A stretch of 64,000 bases of DNA from Pseudomonas sp. S31. GTDB lineage: Bacteria; Pseudomonadota; Gammaproteobacteria; Pseudomonadales; Pseudomonadaceae. The stretch's first letter is position 1, and the number at the start of each line of letters is the position of its first letter. The DNA is taken from the NCBI RefSeq assembly GCF_016648105.1, contig NZ_JACVVE010000024.1:42552-106551 (forward strand), read 5' to 3'. This document shows positions 8,447 through 16,166 of this stretch, piece after piece. Position numbers and translations under genes: made by a program. Under the pieces are notes generated by a model. It was not told the origin of the DNA. It did no database searches and saw only the letters and a list, made by a program, of their open reading frames with translations.

Positions 8447-9517
8447 ATGTTCAAAGTGCTTCGCGACTGGATGCAGCGCTACTTCTCCGACGAGGAGGCC
8501 GTGGTGCTGGCGGTGTTGCTGGCGGTGGCGTTCACCGCAGTGCTTACCCTGGGCGGCATGCTCGCGCCAGTGCTGGCGGGGATGGTGCTGGCGTTTCTGA
8601 TGCAGGGGCTGGTCAATGCCCTGGAGCGGCTACATATTCCGACACGATTCGCGGTGGTGCTGGTGTTTGCCCTGTTCATCGGTGCCCTGGCCGTGTTTCT
8701 GTTGGTGCTGGTGCCGCTGCTCTGGCATCAGCTGATCACCCTGTTCAACGAATTGCCGGGCATGCTCGGCAAATGGCAGTCGCTGCTGTTGCTGTTGCCC
8801 GAGCGCTACCCGCATCTGGTGTCGGACGAGCAGGTGCTGCATGCCATCGAATCGGTGCGTGGCGAGATCGGCAAGTTCGGCCAGTGGGCGCTGACCTTCT
8901 CGCTGTCCAGCCTGCCGCTGCTGGTCAACGCGATGATCTATCTGGTGCTGGTGCCGATTCTGGTGTTCTTCTTCCTCAAGGACCGCGAGCTGATCGGGCG
9001 CTGGGTCAGTGGCTACCTGCCGCGCCAGCGTACCTTGCTCAACCGGGTGGGCAGCGAGATGAACCGGCAGATCGCCAACTACATCCGCGGCAAGGGTATC
9101 GAGATCCTCATCTGCGGTATCGCTACCTACATCGCCTTCATCAGCCTGGGGCTCAACTATGCTGCCTTGCTGGCGCTGCTGGTGGGGTTGTCGGTGGTGG
9201 TGCCCTACGTCGGGGCGGTGGTGGTGACCGTGCCGGTGACCTTCATCGCGCTGTTCCAGTGGGGCTGGGGCGATCAGTTCATCTACCTGATGACGGTGTA
9301 CGCGATCATCCAGGCGCTCGATGGCAACGTGCTGGTGCCGTTGCTGTTCTCCGAAGCGGTGAGCCTGCACCCGGTGGCGATCATCTGCGCGGTGCTGCTG
9401 TTCGGCGGGCTGTGGGGGTTCTGGGGGATCTTCTTCGCCATTCCGCTGGCGACGCTGATCAAGGCGGTGCTCGATGCCTGGCCGCGCCAGGAGCCTAGCG
9501 TTGCGCCGATGCTTTGA
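8447..9517 (+). CDS. AI-2E transporter-family membrane protein (PerM-like permease)
   Basis: This is a 356-residue inner-membrane protein of the AI-2E/PerM family. Members export diverse small molecules or ions, and the substrate here cannot be assigned. Family signatures are VPILVFFFLKDRELI, the RGKGIEILICGIATY stretch and the C-terminal PYVGAVVVTVPVT and DGNVLVPLLFSEAVSLHP, with seven to eight hydrophobic segments. AAGGA lies just upstream of the ATG. The position after tusA and ahead of a convergent bcp is typical of P. putida-type chromosomes (recalled synteny). Confidence 0.88.
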   Translation: MFKVLRDWMQRYFSDEEAVVLAVLLAVAFTAVLTLGGMLAPVLAGMVLAFLMQGLVNALERLHIPTRFAVVLVFALFIGALAVFLLVLVPLLWHQLITLFNELPGMLGKWQSLLLLLPERYPHLVSDEQVLHAIESVRGEIGKFGQWALTFSLSSLPLLVNAMIYLVLVPILVFFFLKDRELIGRWVSGYLPRQRTLLNRVGSEMNRQIANYIRGKGIEILICGIATYIAFISLGLNYAALLALLVGLSVVVPYVGAVVVTVPVTFIALFQWGWGDQFIYLMTVYAIIQALDGNVLVPLLFSEAVSLHPVAIICAVLLFGGLWGFWGIFFAIPLATLIKAVLDAWPRQEPSVAPML

Positions 9518-9526
9518 ATGCAATTG

Positions 9527-9543
9527 GGGCCGCTTTGCGGCCC
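9527..9543 (+). terminator. Hairpin after the AI-2E permease gene
   Basis: GGGCCGC-TTT-GCGGCCC is a perfect 7-bp stem nine bases past the stop. No T-tract follows, as is common for these GC-rich hairpins in this window. Confidence 0.5.
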
Positions 9544-9560
9544 ATCCGGCCGGTCCGGCG

Positions 9561-9626
9561 CCCCGGCGAGGCCGCTCCTACAGGCGACGCGGATTCCTGT
9601 AGGAGCGGCCTTGCGCCGCGAAGGGC
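9561..9626. repeat. REP inverted pair
   Basis: GCCGCTCCTACAG and CTGTAGGAGCGGCC face each other about 12 bases apart, flanked by CGGCGAGG on the left and GCGCCGCGAA on the right. They lie between two convergent genes. Confidence 0.85.
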
Positions 9627-9648
9627 TGCAAAGCAGCCACAATCAATC

Positions 9649-10122
9649 TCAAGCCTTGTTCAAAGCCTGAGCCGCCGCCAACACCGCATCCACATGCCCC
9701 GGCACCTTCACGCCACGCCATTCCTGGCGCAGCACACCGTCCTTGTCGATCAGGAAGGTGCTGCGGTCGACGCCCATGTATTCCTTGCCGTACAGCTTCT
9801 TCAGCTTGATCACGTCGAACAGCTGGCAGAGCGCTTCGTCCTTGTCGCTGATCAGCTCGAACGGAAAACCCTGCTTGGCCTTGAAGTTCTCGTGCGACTT
9901 CAGGCCATCGCGCGAGACGCCGAACACCACGGTGTTGGCTGCCTCGAACGCCCCGTGCTGGTCGCGGAAACCCTGGCCTTCGGTGGTGCAACCGGGGGTG
10001 CTGTCCTTGGGGTAGAAGTACACCACCACCTGGCGGCCCTTGAGTTCGGCGAGGCTCACGGCCTGGCCGCTGGTGGCCTGGGCCTGGAAGTCGGCGACGG
10101 GTTGGTTGAGTGCTACGGCCAT
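9649..10122 (-). CDS. bcp: Thioredoxin-dependent thiol peroxidase Bcp/PrxQ
   Basis: This cytoplasmic peroxiredoxin reduces hydrogen peroxide and organic peroxides. The 157 residues match the family. The peroxidatic Cys45 sits in YFYPKDSTPGCTTEGQGFRD. The residue five positions later, a Cys in E. coli Bcp (CxxxxC), is Gln50 here, so this looks like a Bcp without the usual resolving cysteine; another Cys (EALCQLF) lies further on. It starts ten bases after the gcvR stop, so gcvR-bcp form one transcript, an arrangement also known from other gamma-proteobacteria. Confidence 0.94.
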   Translation of the reverse strand: MAVALNQPVADFQAQATSGQAVSLAELKGRQVVVYFYPKDSTPGCTTEGQGFRDQHGAFEAANTVVFGVSRDGLKSHENFKAKQGFPFELISDKDEALCQLFDVIKLKKLYGKEYMGVDRSTFLIDKDGVLRQEWRGVKVPGHVDAVLAAAQALNKA

Positions 10123-10132
10123 GGTGGCTTCC

Positions 10133-10693
10133 TTACATGGGGTTCTGAGGGCGCCAAGGCTCGATCAGCGCGTCCAGGTTCAGGGCGTCGGCAAAATCGA
10201 GGAACTGGTCGCGCAGCCAGCTGATCTGGGTGCCAGCCGGCAGGATCACGGTGAACTGGGCATTGAGCATGCTGCTACCAGTCTGCGGAGCCAGGTAGGT
10301 GTCACAGGTCATGGCTTCGAGCTCGACGCGGTGGTCGAGGAAGAACTGGCACAGCTCGTTGATGATGTCCGGGCGATAGGCGGCGCTGACATAGGCAACG
10401 TACGGCAGGGCCTGGGGACGTACTTCCTGGTCGGCGCTGCGCACCACGTCGAGGGTCAGGCCGTGCTTCTTGCCCAGGCCTGGCAGGGTGGACTCCAGGC
10501 GCGCCAGGGCGTCCCAGCTGCCGCCGACCTGCAATACCAGGGCGCTGGTCTCGCCGTGGCGGCTCAGGCGCGAGGTAACGACCGCGCAGCGGTTTTCGAA
10601 CGCGGCGCGGCTGAGGACGTTGGCCAGCTCCATGGGGTTGGGCCCCAGGGCACTGATGACGAGGAATTGTTCGCGGACGGTGGGGGTGGACAT
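10133..10693 (-). CDS. gcvR: Glycine cleavage system transcriptional repressor family, two ACT domains
   Basis: This 186-residue protein of two ACT domains belongs to the GcvR family. In E. coli GcvR represses glycine-cleavage genes by binding GcvA; here the role is by family only. The N-terminal ACT starts at REQFLVISALGPNPMELANVL, the second at PYVAYVSAAYRPDIINELCQF. The start at 10693 follows an AGGAAT-like site. It is the first gene of the gcvR-bcp pair and is divergent from dapA across a 259-base gap. Confidence 0.9.
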   Translation of the reverse strand: MSTPTVREQFLVISALGPNPMELANVLSRAAFENRCAVVTSRLSRHGETSALVLQVGGSWDALARLESTLPGLGKKHGLTLDVVRSADQEVRPQALPYVAYVSAAYRPDIINELCQFFLDHRVELEAMTCDTYLAPQTGSSMLNAQFTVILPAGTQISWLRDQFLDFADALNLDALIEPWRPQNPM

Positions 10694-10952
10694 GCAGCAT
10701 TCCTAAAGCGATGAGCGGTCGGCGCAGGACGGGCGAAAGCCTCCAGTCGGCAGGGCCCGGGGCTCGCATGCGAGGCAGGGGACGCTGGCCCGGAGCGGAG
10801 TCGACGGCCCGGCGGGCCGCGCTGCACCGATCAAAGGATCAAGGGTAGCGAAATAAGGCGCCGAGGGGAATGCTCCGCCCGCCTGCTTCGCTTGTGCAAG
10901 GTCGATGCCCCCAGTACCATTACCGCTCTCTTTTTCCGGCAGGAGCAGTTAC

Positions 10953-11840
10953 ATGATTGCGGGCAGTATGGTGGCGTTGGTCACACCCATGGATGCACAA
11001 GGGCGTCTGGACTGGGACAGCCTCGACAAACTTGTAGACTTCCACCTGGAAAACGGCACCCACGCGATCGTTGCAGTCGGCACCACCGGCGAGTCCGCCA
11101 CCCTGGATGTCGAAGAGCATATCCTGGTCATCAAGCACGTGGTCGAGCGCGTCAAGCGCAGCAAGCACCCCGTCCCGGTCATTGCCGGCACCGGTGCCAA
11201 CTCCACCAGCGAAGCCGTGCACCTGACCCAGAACGCCAAGAACGCCGGCGCCGACGCCTGCCTGCTGGTGGTCCCGTACTACAACAAGCCGACCCAGGAA
11301 GGCCTGTACCAGCACTTCAAGCACATCGCCGAAGCCGTCGACATCCCGCAGATCCTCTATAACGTGCCCGGCCGTACCTCCTGCGACATGCAGGCCGAGA
11401 CCGTGATCCGCCTGTCGAAGGTCAAGAACATCATCGGCATCAAGGAAGCCACCGGCGACCTGGGCCGTGCCAAAGCCATCCTCGACGGCGTCGACAGCGA
11501 CTTCATCGTCATGTCCGGCGACGATCCGACCGCGGTCGAACTGATCCTGATGGGCGGCAAAGGCAACATCTCCGTCACCGCCAACGTCGCCCCGCGCGAA
11601 ATGGCCGATATGTGCGAGGCCGCCCTTGCGGGCAATGCCGAGAAGGCCCGCGCTATCAACGAAAAACTCATGCCGCTGCACAAGGACCTGTTCTGCGAAG
11701 CCAACCCGATCCCGGTGAAGTGGGCGCTCGTCGAAATGGGCCTGATGCACAAGGGCATTCGCCTGCCGCTGACCTGGCTGAGCGAAGGCTGTCACGAAAA
11801 AGTCCGTACTGCCTTGCGCCAGTCCGGCGTACTGGTTTAA
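10953..11840 (+). CDS. dapA: 4-hydroxy-tetrahydrodipicolinate synthase
   Basis: This enzyme condenses pyruvate with aspartate semialdehyde, the first committed step of lysine and diaminopimelate synthesis. The 295 residues form a TIM barrel of the NAL/DapA superfamily. Thr44-Thr45 are in VGTTGES, Tyr136 in ILYNVPGRT, and the Schiff-base Lys164 in IGIKEATGDLG. The ATG at 10953 has AGGAG seven bases upstream; the track upstream to 10905 adds no conserved sequence. It is the first gene of dapA-bamC-metallohydrolase-purC. Two DapA-like paralogues elsewhere in the window belong to catabolic operons. Confidence 0.96.
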   Translation: MIAGSMVALVTPMDAQGRLDWDSLDKLVDFHLENGTHAIVAVGTTGESATLDVEEHILVIKHVVERVKRSKHPVPVIAGTGANSTSEAVHLTQNAKNAGADACLLVVPYYNKPTQEGLYQHFKHIAEAVDIPQILYNVPGRTSCDMQAETVIRLSKVKNIIGIKEATGDLGRAKAILDGVDSDFIVMSGDDPTAVELILMGGKGNISVTANVAPREMADMCEAALAGNAEKARAINEKLMPLHKDLFCEANPIPVKWALVEMGLMHKGIRLPLTWLSEGCHEKVRTALRQSGVLV

Positions 11841-11857
11841 ACGAGGAAGTACACCGC

Positions 11858-12976
11858 ATGAAGCGACTGGCTGGTCTTTCCGCCCTTGCCCTGATCATTT
11901 CCAGCACCAGTGGGTGTGGCTGGTTGTGGGGCGACGAGGGTTATTTCCGCGACCGCGGCAGCGATTACCTGCAGGCGCATCCGACCGCGCCGATGCAGCT
12001 GCCGCCGGACGCCAGCAACGTCAAGCGCCTTGACCCGTTGCTGCCGATTCCGCGTAACGTTGCCGACGACCACGCCACCGGCGAGTTCGAGGTGCCGCGC
12101 CCGCAACCGCTGTCCAGCGTTGCCGATGTCAGCGACTTCACCCTGCAGCGCAGCGGCTCCAGCCGTTGGGTGCTGGCCCAGCGCTCGCCGGCCGAAGTGT
12201 GGCCGGTGGCCCACCAATTCTTCGAGGACAACGGCTTCCGCATCGCCGAAGAGCGTCCGCAGACCGGTGAATTCAGCACCACCTGGCAGCGCTTCGACGA
12301 ACTGTCGGCCTCTCTCGGCCAGCGCCTGGCGAGCACCGCCAGCAGCGGCGACAGCGAAGTGCGCGTGCGTGTGCGCATGGAGCCTGGCGTGCAGCGCAAC
12401 ACCTCCGAGGTGTACGTGGTCAGCGTCGAGCGCCCGGCGGGCAGCACTGACGAGCCGGCGTTCCCGTCCAGCTCCGCCAACACCGGCGCCGATGCCCTGC
12501 TGGTCGACGAAATGCTCGCCAGCATGAACCGCAGCGCCGAGAAGGGCGGTTCGGTCTCCCTGCTGGCAGCACGCGACTTCGACGCGCCGAGCCGCGTCAC
12601 CCTCAGCGAGGACGGTAGCGGCAACCCGGTGCTGTTCGTCGGTGCCGACCTGGACCGTGCCTGGTCCAGCGTGGGGCGTGCCCTGGAAGAGGGCGGCCAG
12701 TGGCGCGTCGAGGACATCAACCGTAGCCTGGGCCTGTACTACATCAACCTGTCGGAAAAACCGGAAGACAAGCAGAACGAGCCTGGCTTCTTCAGCCGCC
12801 TGTTCGGCAGCGAGCCGACCAAGGAAGAGCGTGAAGCCCGTGCCGAGCGTTATCAGGTGCGCCTGGCCAAGGTCGGCGACACCGTGCAGGTCACCGTCGA
12901 GAAGAACATCAACACCGTGGCCCCGGCCGATGTCGCCCGCCGCGTGCTGAGCGCCATTCAGGACCACCTGGGTTAA
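11858..12976 (+). CDS. bamC: Outer membrane assembly lipoprotein BamC
   Basis: This lipoprotein subunit of the BAM complex helps insert beta-barrel proteins into the outer membrane. The product is 372 residues. The signal peptide ends in a lipobox-like TSGC with the acyl-accepting Cys20. The unstructured N-terminal segment after it (SDYLQAHPTAPMQLPPDAS) is followed by two helix-grip regions, the second around GNPVLFVGADLDRAWSSVGR. GAGGAAG precedes the ATG. It lies 17 bases after dapA, the conserved dapA-bamC arrangement of gamma-proteobacteria. Confidence 0.93.
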   Translation: MKRLAGLSALALIISSTSGCGWLWGDEGYFRDRGSDYLQAHPTAPMQLPPDASNVKRLDPLLPIPRNVADDHATGEFEVPRPQPLSSVADVSDFTLQRSGSSRWVLAQRSPAEVWPVAHQFFEDNGFRIAEERPQTGEFSTTWQRFDELSASLGQRLASTASSGDSEVRVRVRMEPGVQRNTSEVYVVSVERPAGSTDEPAFPSSSANTGADALLVDEMLASMNRSAEKGGSVSLLAARDFDAPSRVTLSEDGSGNPVLFVGADLDRAWSSVGRALEEGGQWRVEDINRSLGLYYINLSEKPEDKQNEPGFFSRLFGSEPTKEEREARAERYQVRLAKVGDTVQVTVEKNINTVAPADVARRVLSAIQDHLG

Positions 12977-13735
12977 GTGCGCTTCGCGGTATTGGGAAGC
13001 GGTAGCCAGGGAAATGGCACGCTGATCGCCAGTGGTGACACGTACATCCTGGTCGACTGCGGTTTTTCCCTGCGCGAAACCGAGCGGCGCCTGGCGCTGC
13101 TCGGGGTACAGGCCTCGCAACTGAGCGCGGTGCTGGTCACCCACGAACATGCCGACCACGTGCATGGGGTGGGCTTGCTGGCGCGGCGCTACAATGTACC
13201 GGTCTACCTCAGCCAAGGGACGCTGCGCGGTTTGCGCAAGCCGGTTGAGGTCGCCGGTTTTCTTGCCTGTGGCGATCGCCTGGACATCGGCAACCTGCAG
13301 GTGAGCGCCGCACGTGTCGAGCACGATGCCTACGAGCCGCTGCAGTACGTGCTCAGCGATGGCCAGCGCCGCTTCGGCATGCTGACCGACCTGGGTTCGT
13401 ACGATGCGCTGCTGCTCGAGCGCTACCAGGGGCTCGATGCGCTGTTGATCGAGGCCAACCACTGCCGCGACCTGTTGGCCCGCGGGCACTATCCGCATTT
13501 CCTCAAGTTGCGGGTGGGCGGCGCCCAGGGGCATTTGAACAATCACCAGGCCGCGCGCCTGGTGGAAGAGTTGGGCTGGAGCAACCTGCAGCACCTGGTT
13601 CTGGCCCACCTCAGCAGCAAGAACAACCTGCCACAGCTGGCCCGCCAGTGCTTCGTCGACACCCTCGGGTGCGACCCGGACTGGCTCCAGGTGGCAAATC
13701 AGGAACACGGGCTCGACTGGCGTGAAATCGCCTAG
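12977..13735 (+). CDS. Metallo-beta-lactamase-fold hydrolase (YycJ/WalJ-like)
   Basis: This cytoplasmic 252-residue protein of the MBL superfamily resembles the YycJ/WalJ group, which includes DNA exonuclease-type enzymes. The dinuclear metal motif THEHADH (His56, His58, Asp60, His61) is intact, and FAVLGSGSQGNGTLI is the family N-terminus. The start is GTG directly abutting the bamC stop TAA, so translational coupling is likely. The substrate is unknown. The location between bamC and purC is shared with other pseudomonads (recalled synteny). Confidence 0.87.
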   Translation: MRFAVLGSGSQGNGTLIASGDTYILVDCGFSLRETERRLALLGVQASQLSAVLVTHEHADHVHGVGLLARRYNVPVYLSQGTLRGLRKPVEVAGFLACGDRLDIGNLQVSAARVEHDAYEPLQYVLSDGQRRFGMLTDLGSYDALLLERYQGLDALLIEANHCRDLLARGHYPHFLKLRVGGAQGHLNNHQAARLVEELGWSNLQHLVLAHLSSKNNLPQLARQCFVDTLGCDPDWLQVANQEHGLDWREIA

Positions 13736-13764
13736 CCCAACCACTCAAGCAAGCGGAGCCCATC

Positions 13765-14475
13765 ATGGAAAAACGCGACGAACTCTACCGCGGCAAGGCC
13801 AAATCGGTTTACAAGACCGACGACGCCGACCGCTTGATCCTGCTGTTCCGTAACGACACCTCGGCGTTCGATGGCAAGCGCATCGAACAGCTGGACCGCA
13901 AAGGCATGGTGAACAACAAGTTCAACGCCTTCATCATGCAGAAGCTCGAAGAGGCCGGCGTGCCGACCCAGTTCGACAAGCTGCTGGGCGACAACGAATG
14001 CCTGGTGAAGAAGCTCGACATGATCCCGGTCGAGTGCGTGGTGCGTAACTACGCCGCCGGCAGCCTGGTCAAGCGCCTGGGCGTGGAGGAGGGCATCAAG
14101 CTGGAGCCATCCACCTTCGAGCTGTTCCTGAAGAACGACGAGAAGGGCGACCCGTTCATCAACGAATCCCACGTCGTGGCATTCGGCTGGGGCACCGCCG
14201 AGCAGCTGGTCGAGATGAAGAAGCTGTCGCTGAAGGTCAACGAAGTGCTGAGCAAGCTGTTCGACGACGCCGGCCTGCTGCTGGTCGACTTCAAGCTGGA
14301 GTTCGGTGTGTTCCACGGCCAGATCGTCCTGGGCGACGAGTTCAGCCCGGACGGTTGCCGCCTGTGGGACAAGGAAACTCGCAAGAAGATGGACAAGGAT
14401 CGCTTCCGCCAGGGCCTGGGCGACGTGATCGAAGCCTACGAAGAAGTTGCCAAGCGCCTGGGCGTGCCGCTGTAA
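13765..14475 (+). CDS. purC: Phosphoribosylaminoimidazole-succinocarboxamide synthase
   Basis: This SAICAR synthetase joins CAIR with aspartate in purine synthesis. At 236 residues it is a stand-alone bacterial PurC. Signatures include YRGKAKSVYKTDD at the N-terminus, RNDTSAFDGKR, VECVVRNYAAGSL, LLLVDFKLEFG and DEFSPDGCRLWD. AGCGGAG precedes the ATG. It closes the dapA operon region; a weak ACCACGTGG-T7 terminator-like sequence follows at about 14504-14518, ahead of the tRNA gene. Confidence 0.97.
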   Translation: MEKRDELYRGKAKSVYKTDDADRLILLFRNDTSAFDGKRIEQLDRKGMVNNKFNAFIMQKLEEAGVPTQFDKLLGDNECLVKKLDMIPVECVVRNYAAGSLVKRLGVEEGIKLEPSTFELFLKNDEKGDPFINESHVVAFGWGTAEQLVEMKKLSLKVNEVLSKLFDDAGLLLVDFKLEFGVFHGQIVLGDEFSPDGCRLWDKETRKKMDKDRFRQGLGDVIEAYEEVAKRLGVPL

Positions 14476-14529
14476 CCGGCATTCTCACGCAAGCGCCTGA
14501 TACCACGTGGTTTTTTTGCAAATAAAGGT

Positions 14530-14557
14530 TTGCGTTTTTAGAAATCGCTGGTATGAT
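14530..14557 (+). promoter_or_regulatory. Sigma-70 promoter of tRNA-Ser
   Basis: TTGCGT (14530-14535) and TATGAT (14552-14557) are separated by 16 bases and lie ten bases before the mature tRNA 5' end. A GC-rich GCGCGGC follows the -10 box, resembling the discriminator of stable-RNA promoters. Confidence 0.6.
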
Positions 14558-14567
14558 GCGCGGCATT

Positions 14568-14657
14568 GGAGAGATGCCGGAGTGGTCGAACGGGACGGAT
14601 TCGAAATCCGTTGTACTGGCAACAGTACCTAGGGTTCAAATCCCTATCTCTCCGCCA
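14568..14657 (+). tRNA. tRNA-Ser (anticodon CGA)
   Basis: This is a 90-base gene including the encoded CCA. The acceptor arms are GGAGAGA/TCTCTCC with G discriminator and CCA. The anticodon stem ACGGA/TCCGT closes a TTCGAAA loop, giving anticodon CGA (reads UCG). A long variable arm (TGTACTGGCAACAGTACC) marks it as a class II serine tRNA, and the T arm is AGGG-TTCAAAT-CCCT. The gene is complete. Its 3' half is repeated 2.1 kb downstream, marking it as the integration target of a genomic island. Confidence 0.97.
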
Positions 14658-14767
14658 TACAAGATGAAGCCCCGCAGATTAACGTCTGCGGGGCTTTTTC
14701 GTTATTGGGTTTTGGCTCTTGCCAAGCCGATCTCGGCATCGTCGAGCAGCGCCTTGGCCAAGGGCGT
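14595..14767 (+). repeat. Left direct repeat (attL-like) of the tRNA-Ser island
   Basis: This 173-base stretch runs from the tRNA anticodon stem through the 3' end, terminator and the C-terminal tail of a DUF3077-type gene (antisense; it encodes KALLDDAEIGLARAK). It recurs with only a few differences at 16692-16862. The tRNA part is intact here; the DUF3077 part is a truncated fragment that is cut off after GGGCGT, where unique DNA starts. Confidence 0.85.
14668..14699 (+). terminator. Intrinsic terminator of tRNA-Ser
   Basis: AGCCCCGCAGA and TCTGCGGGGCT form an 11-bp stem followed by a T5 run, 11 bases after the tRNA CCA end. Confidence 0.9.
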
Positions 14768-14775
14768 CATGACTA

Positions 14776-14799
14776 TCGTCAGCCGATTTCGGTTGACGA
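14776..14799 (+). ncRNA. Hairpin in the leader of the Abi_2 gene (possible structured RNA)
   Basis: TCGTCAGCCG and CGGTTGACGA make a 10-bp stem with one G-U pair and an ATTT loop, about 100 bases before the abi start. I see no clear promoter or terminator of its own. It is listed because AbiF-type genes are known to be accompanied by a structured non-coding RNA; whether this is that RNA is inference. Confidence 0.25.
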
Positions 14800-14901
14800 C
14801 AAATGGTATGAAAGGCATGATGATCTCAATCGCGCCCGATCCTCTGGTGCTGGCTTCGTCCGGCATTACGTTCGGGCCTTCTTATTTCTGGGAAATGGAT
14901 T

Positions 14902-15888
14902 TTGCTGGCTCCGAAACCTTTTCGAACCTACCCAGACCTCGTCGCTCTCATCCAGCAGCGCAACATGCACGTGGCAGACCCTACACGAACAGAGCGCAAG
15001 CTGGCTCAGTTGGGTTACTACCGTCTAAGCGGCTACTGGTATCCTGCACGTGAGTTCGACATCGATCCTGCGACCAACCAGGCGAAGATTTGCCCGGTTA
15101 GCAACAAGCCGCTTCGTCAGGATGTCTTTGCAGCGGGTGCATCTTTCGATGATGTCGTTGGCCTCTACAGATTCGACAAGCACCTTCGACTTCTGATGCT
15201 CGATGCGATCGAGCGATTGGAAGTCAACCTGAAAACCGTCACCGCTCACGTTGTGGGTTATCACGATCCGATGGCGTATACAAAGGTCAGCTATATCCAG
15301 CCCAAGTACGCCAAGAATTTCACCTCGCACGGCAAACCTCGAAACAAGTGGTCCGAGTGGGTAGCTAAACAGCAGCAGCTGTTAGACAGAAGTACCGAAG
15401 ACTCCATTCAATGGCACCGTCGCTCAGGAAGACCCATCCCGTTTTGGGTTGCTGTTGAGGCGTGGGATTTTGGTGCGCTGTCTCGTTACTTCGAGATGCT
15501 CAAGGGCACCTATCAGAATCAGATCCTTACAAGGTTTGGTTTGACGGACGCCAGGATTTTTGCCCGCTGGTTGCAAGAGATCAACCTACTACGCAATCGT
15601 TGCGCGCATCACACACGGATCTGGAACCAGGTTACGCCCAACCCATTGTCTGCGTTGACATCGGACCCATACTTCGCTGCCCTGAACTTGGACATCAATG
15701 CGCTGAGTAGGCTCTATGGTCTGGTTTCCGTAGTTTGGTTCCTACTCAAGAAGCTCGCGCCTAACTCGGACTGGATCAGTAAGGTTGCGGATGTCGTTGA
15801 CAGTAAACCAGGGTTGCCAGGATGTACGTTTGGCTCGCTTGGTCTTCCAACTGAGAGCGGCTTCCCTCGTGCAGCTTTTGGTATTTGA
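14902..15888 (+). CDS. Abi_2-family (AbiD/AbiF-like) HEPN abortive-infection protein
   Basis: This is a likely phage-defence protein whose HEPN fold is expected to cleave or bind RNA. The product is 328 residues. The N-terminal signature RKLAQLGYYRLSGYWYPARE and the central IERLEVNLKTVTAHVV are typical of Abi_2. The catalytic-type R-x4-H motif is intact in LLRNRCAHHTRIWN (about residue 233). The only workable start is TTG at 14902: the frame is open upstream to a stop at 14821 but has no ATG or GTG. Codon choice is visibly less GC-biased than in the core genes. It sits alone between the repeats of the tRNA-Ser island, next to a hairpin. The RNA partner and phage target are unknown. Confidence 0.85.
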   Translation: MLAPKPFRTYPDLVALIQQRNMHVADPTRTERKLAQLGYYRLSGYWYPAREFDIDPATNQAKICPVSNKPLRQDVFAAGASFDDVVGLYRFDKHLRLLMLDAIERLEVNLKTVTAHVVGYHDPMAYTKVSYIQPKYAKNFTSHGKPRNKWSEWVAKQQQLLDRSTEDSIQWHRRSGRPIPFWVAVEAWDFGALSRYFEMLKGTYQNQILTRFGLTDARIFARWLQEINLLRNRCAHHTRIWNQVTPNPLSALTSDPYFAALNLDINALSRLYGLVSVVWFLLKKLAPNSDWISKVADVVDSKPGLPGCTFGSLGLPTESGFPRAAFGI

Positions 15889-15948
15889 AGAGTTCCCAGC
15901 CATTGGCGCCGAGCTCGAGCATCTTCCTCGGCTCGTATTAGTGTTAAA

Positions 15949-16012
15949 AGGGATTCGTGTCCCACGCTCCTCCGCCATGCATCGAGACGCCCCGCAGATT
16001 AAAGTCTGCGGA
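15949..16012 (+). repeat. Degenerate third tRNA 3' end and terminator arm inside the island
   Basis: GGGATTCGTGTCCC followed by CTCCTCCGCCA resembles the T arm and acceptor end of a serine tRNA. It is followed at the expected distance by CCCCGCAGATTAAAGTCTGCGG, which matches the tRNA-Ser terminator (CCCCGCAGATTAACGTCTGCGGGG) except for the lost last bases. This looks like an old attachment-site junction that divides the island into two units. Confidence 0.55.
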
Positions 16013-16166
16013 AATAATAAATCAGTCCCCTTTTTGGTCCCCTTTTTGTCCCGACCTGCGCAAAACTGACAGCCTTGAGGTGAAGGTGCGGGCGCTGCTG
16101 GCTGAGCGCCGACAGCGCATAGGATACGAAAAACAGCTCAAAGCTGCCTTGGTAGCCTGCCGCTGA

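Noticed and set aside
10694..10952. gcvR-dapA gap considered for a riboswitch
   Set aside because: I found no recognisable lysine or glycine riboswitch core; only GC-rich sequence and the dapA ribosome-binding site are visible.
14553..15053. ORFs that translate the tRNA-Ser gene and its terminator
   Set aside because: They read through a structural RNA gene and overlap the Abi_2 frame.
15957..16166. 69-codon ORF over the degenerate tRNA end in the island
   Set aside because: It starts inside the tRNA relic. Its tail (SLEVKVRALLAERRQRIGYE) is helical and could be a fragment of something, but there is no ribosome-binding site or recognisable family.
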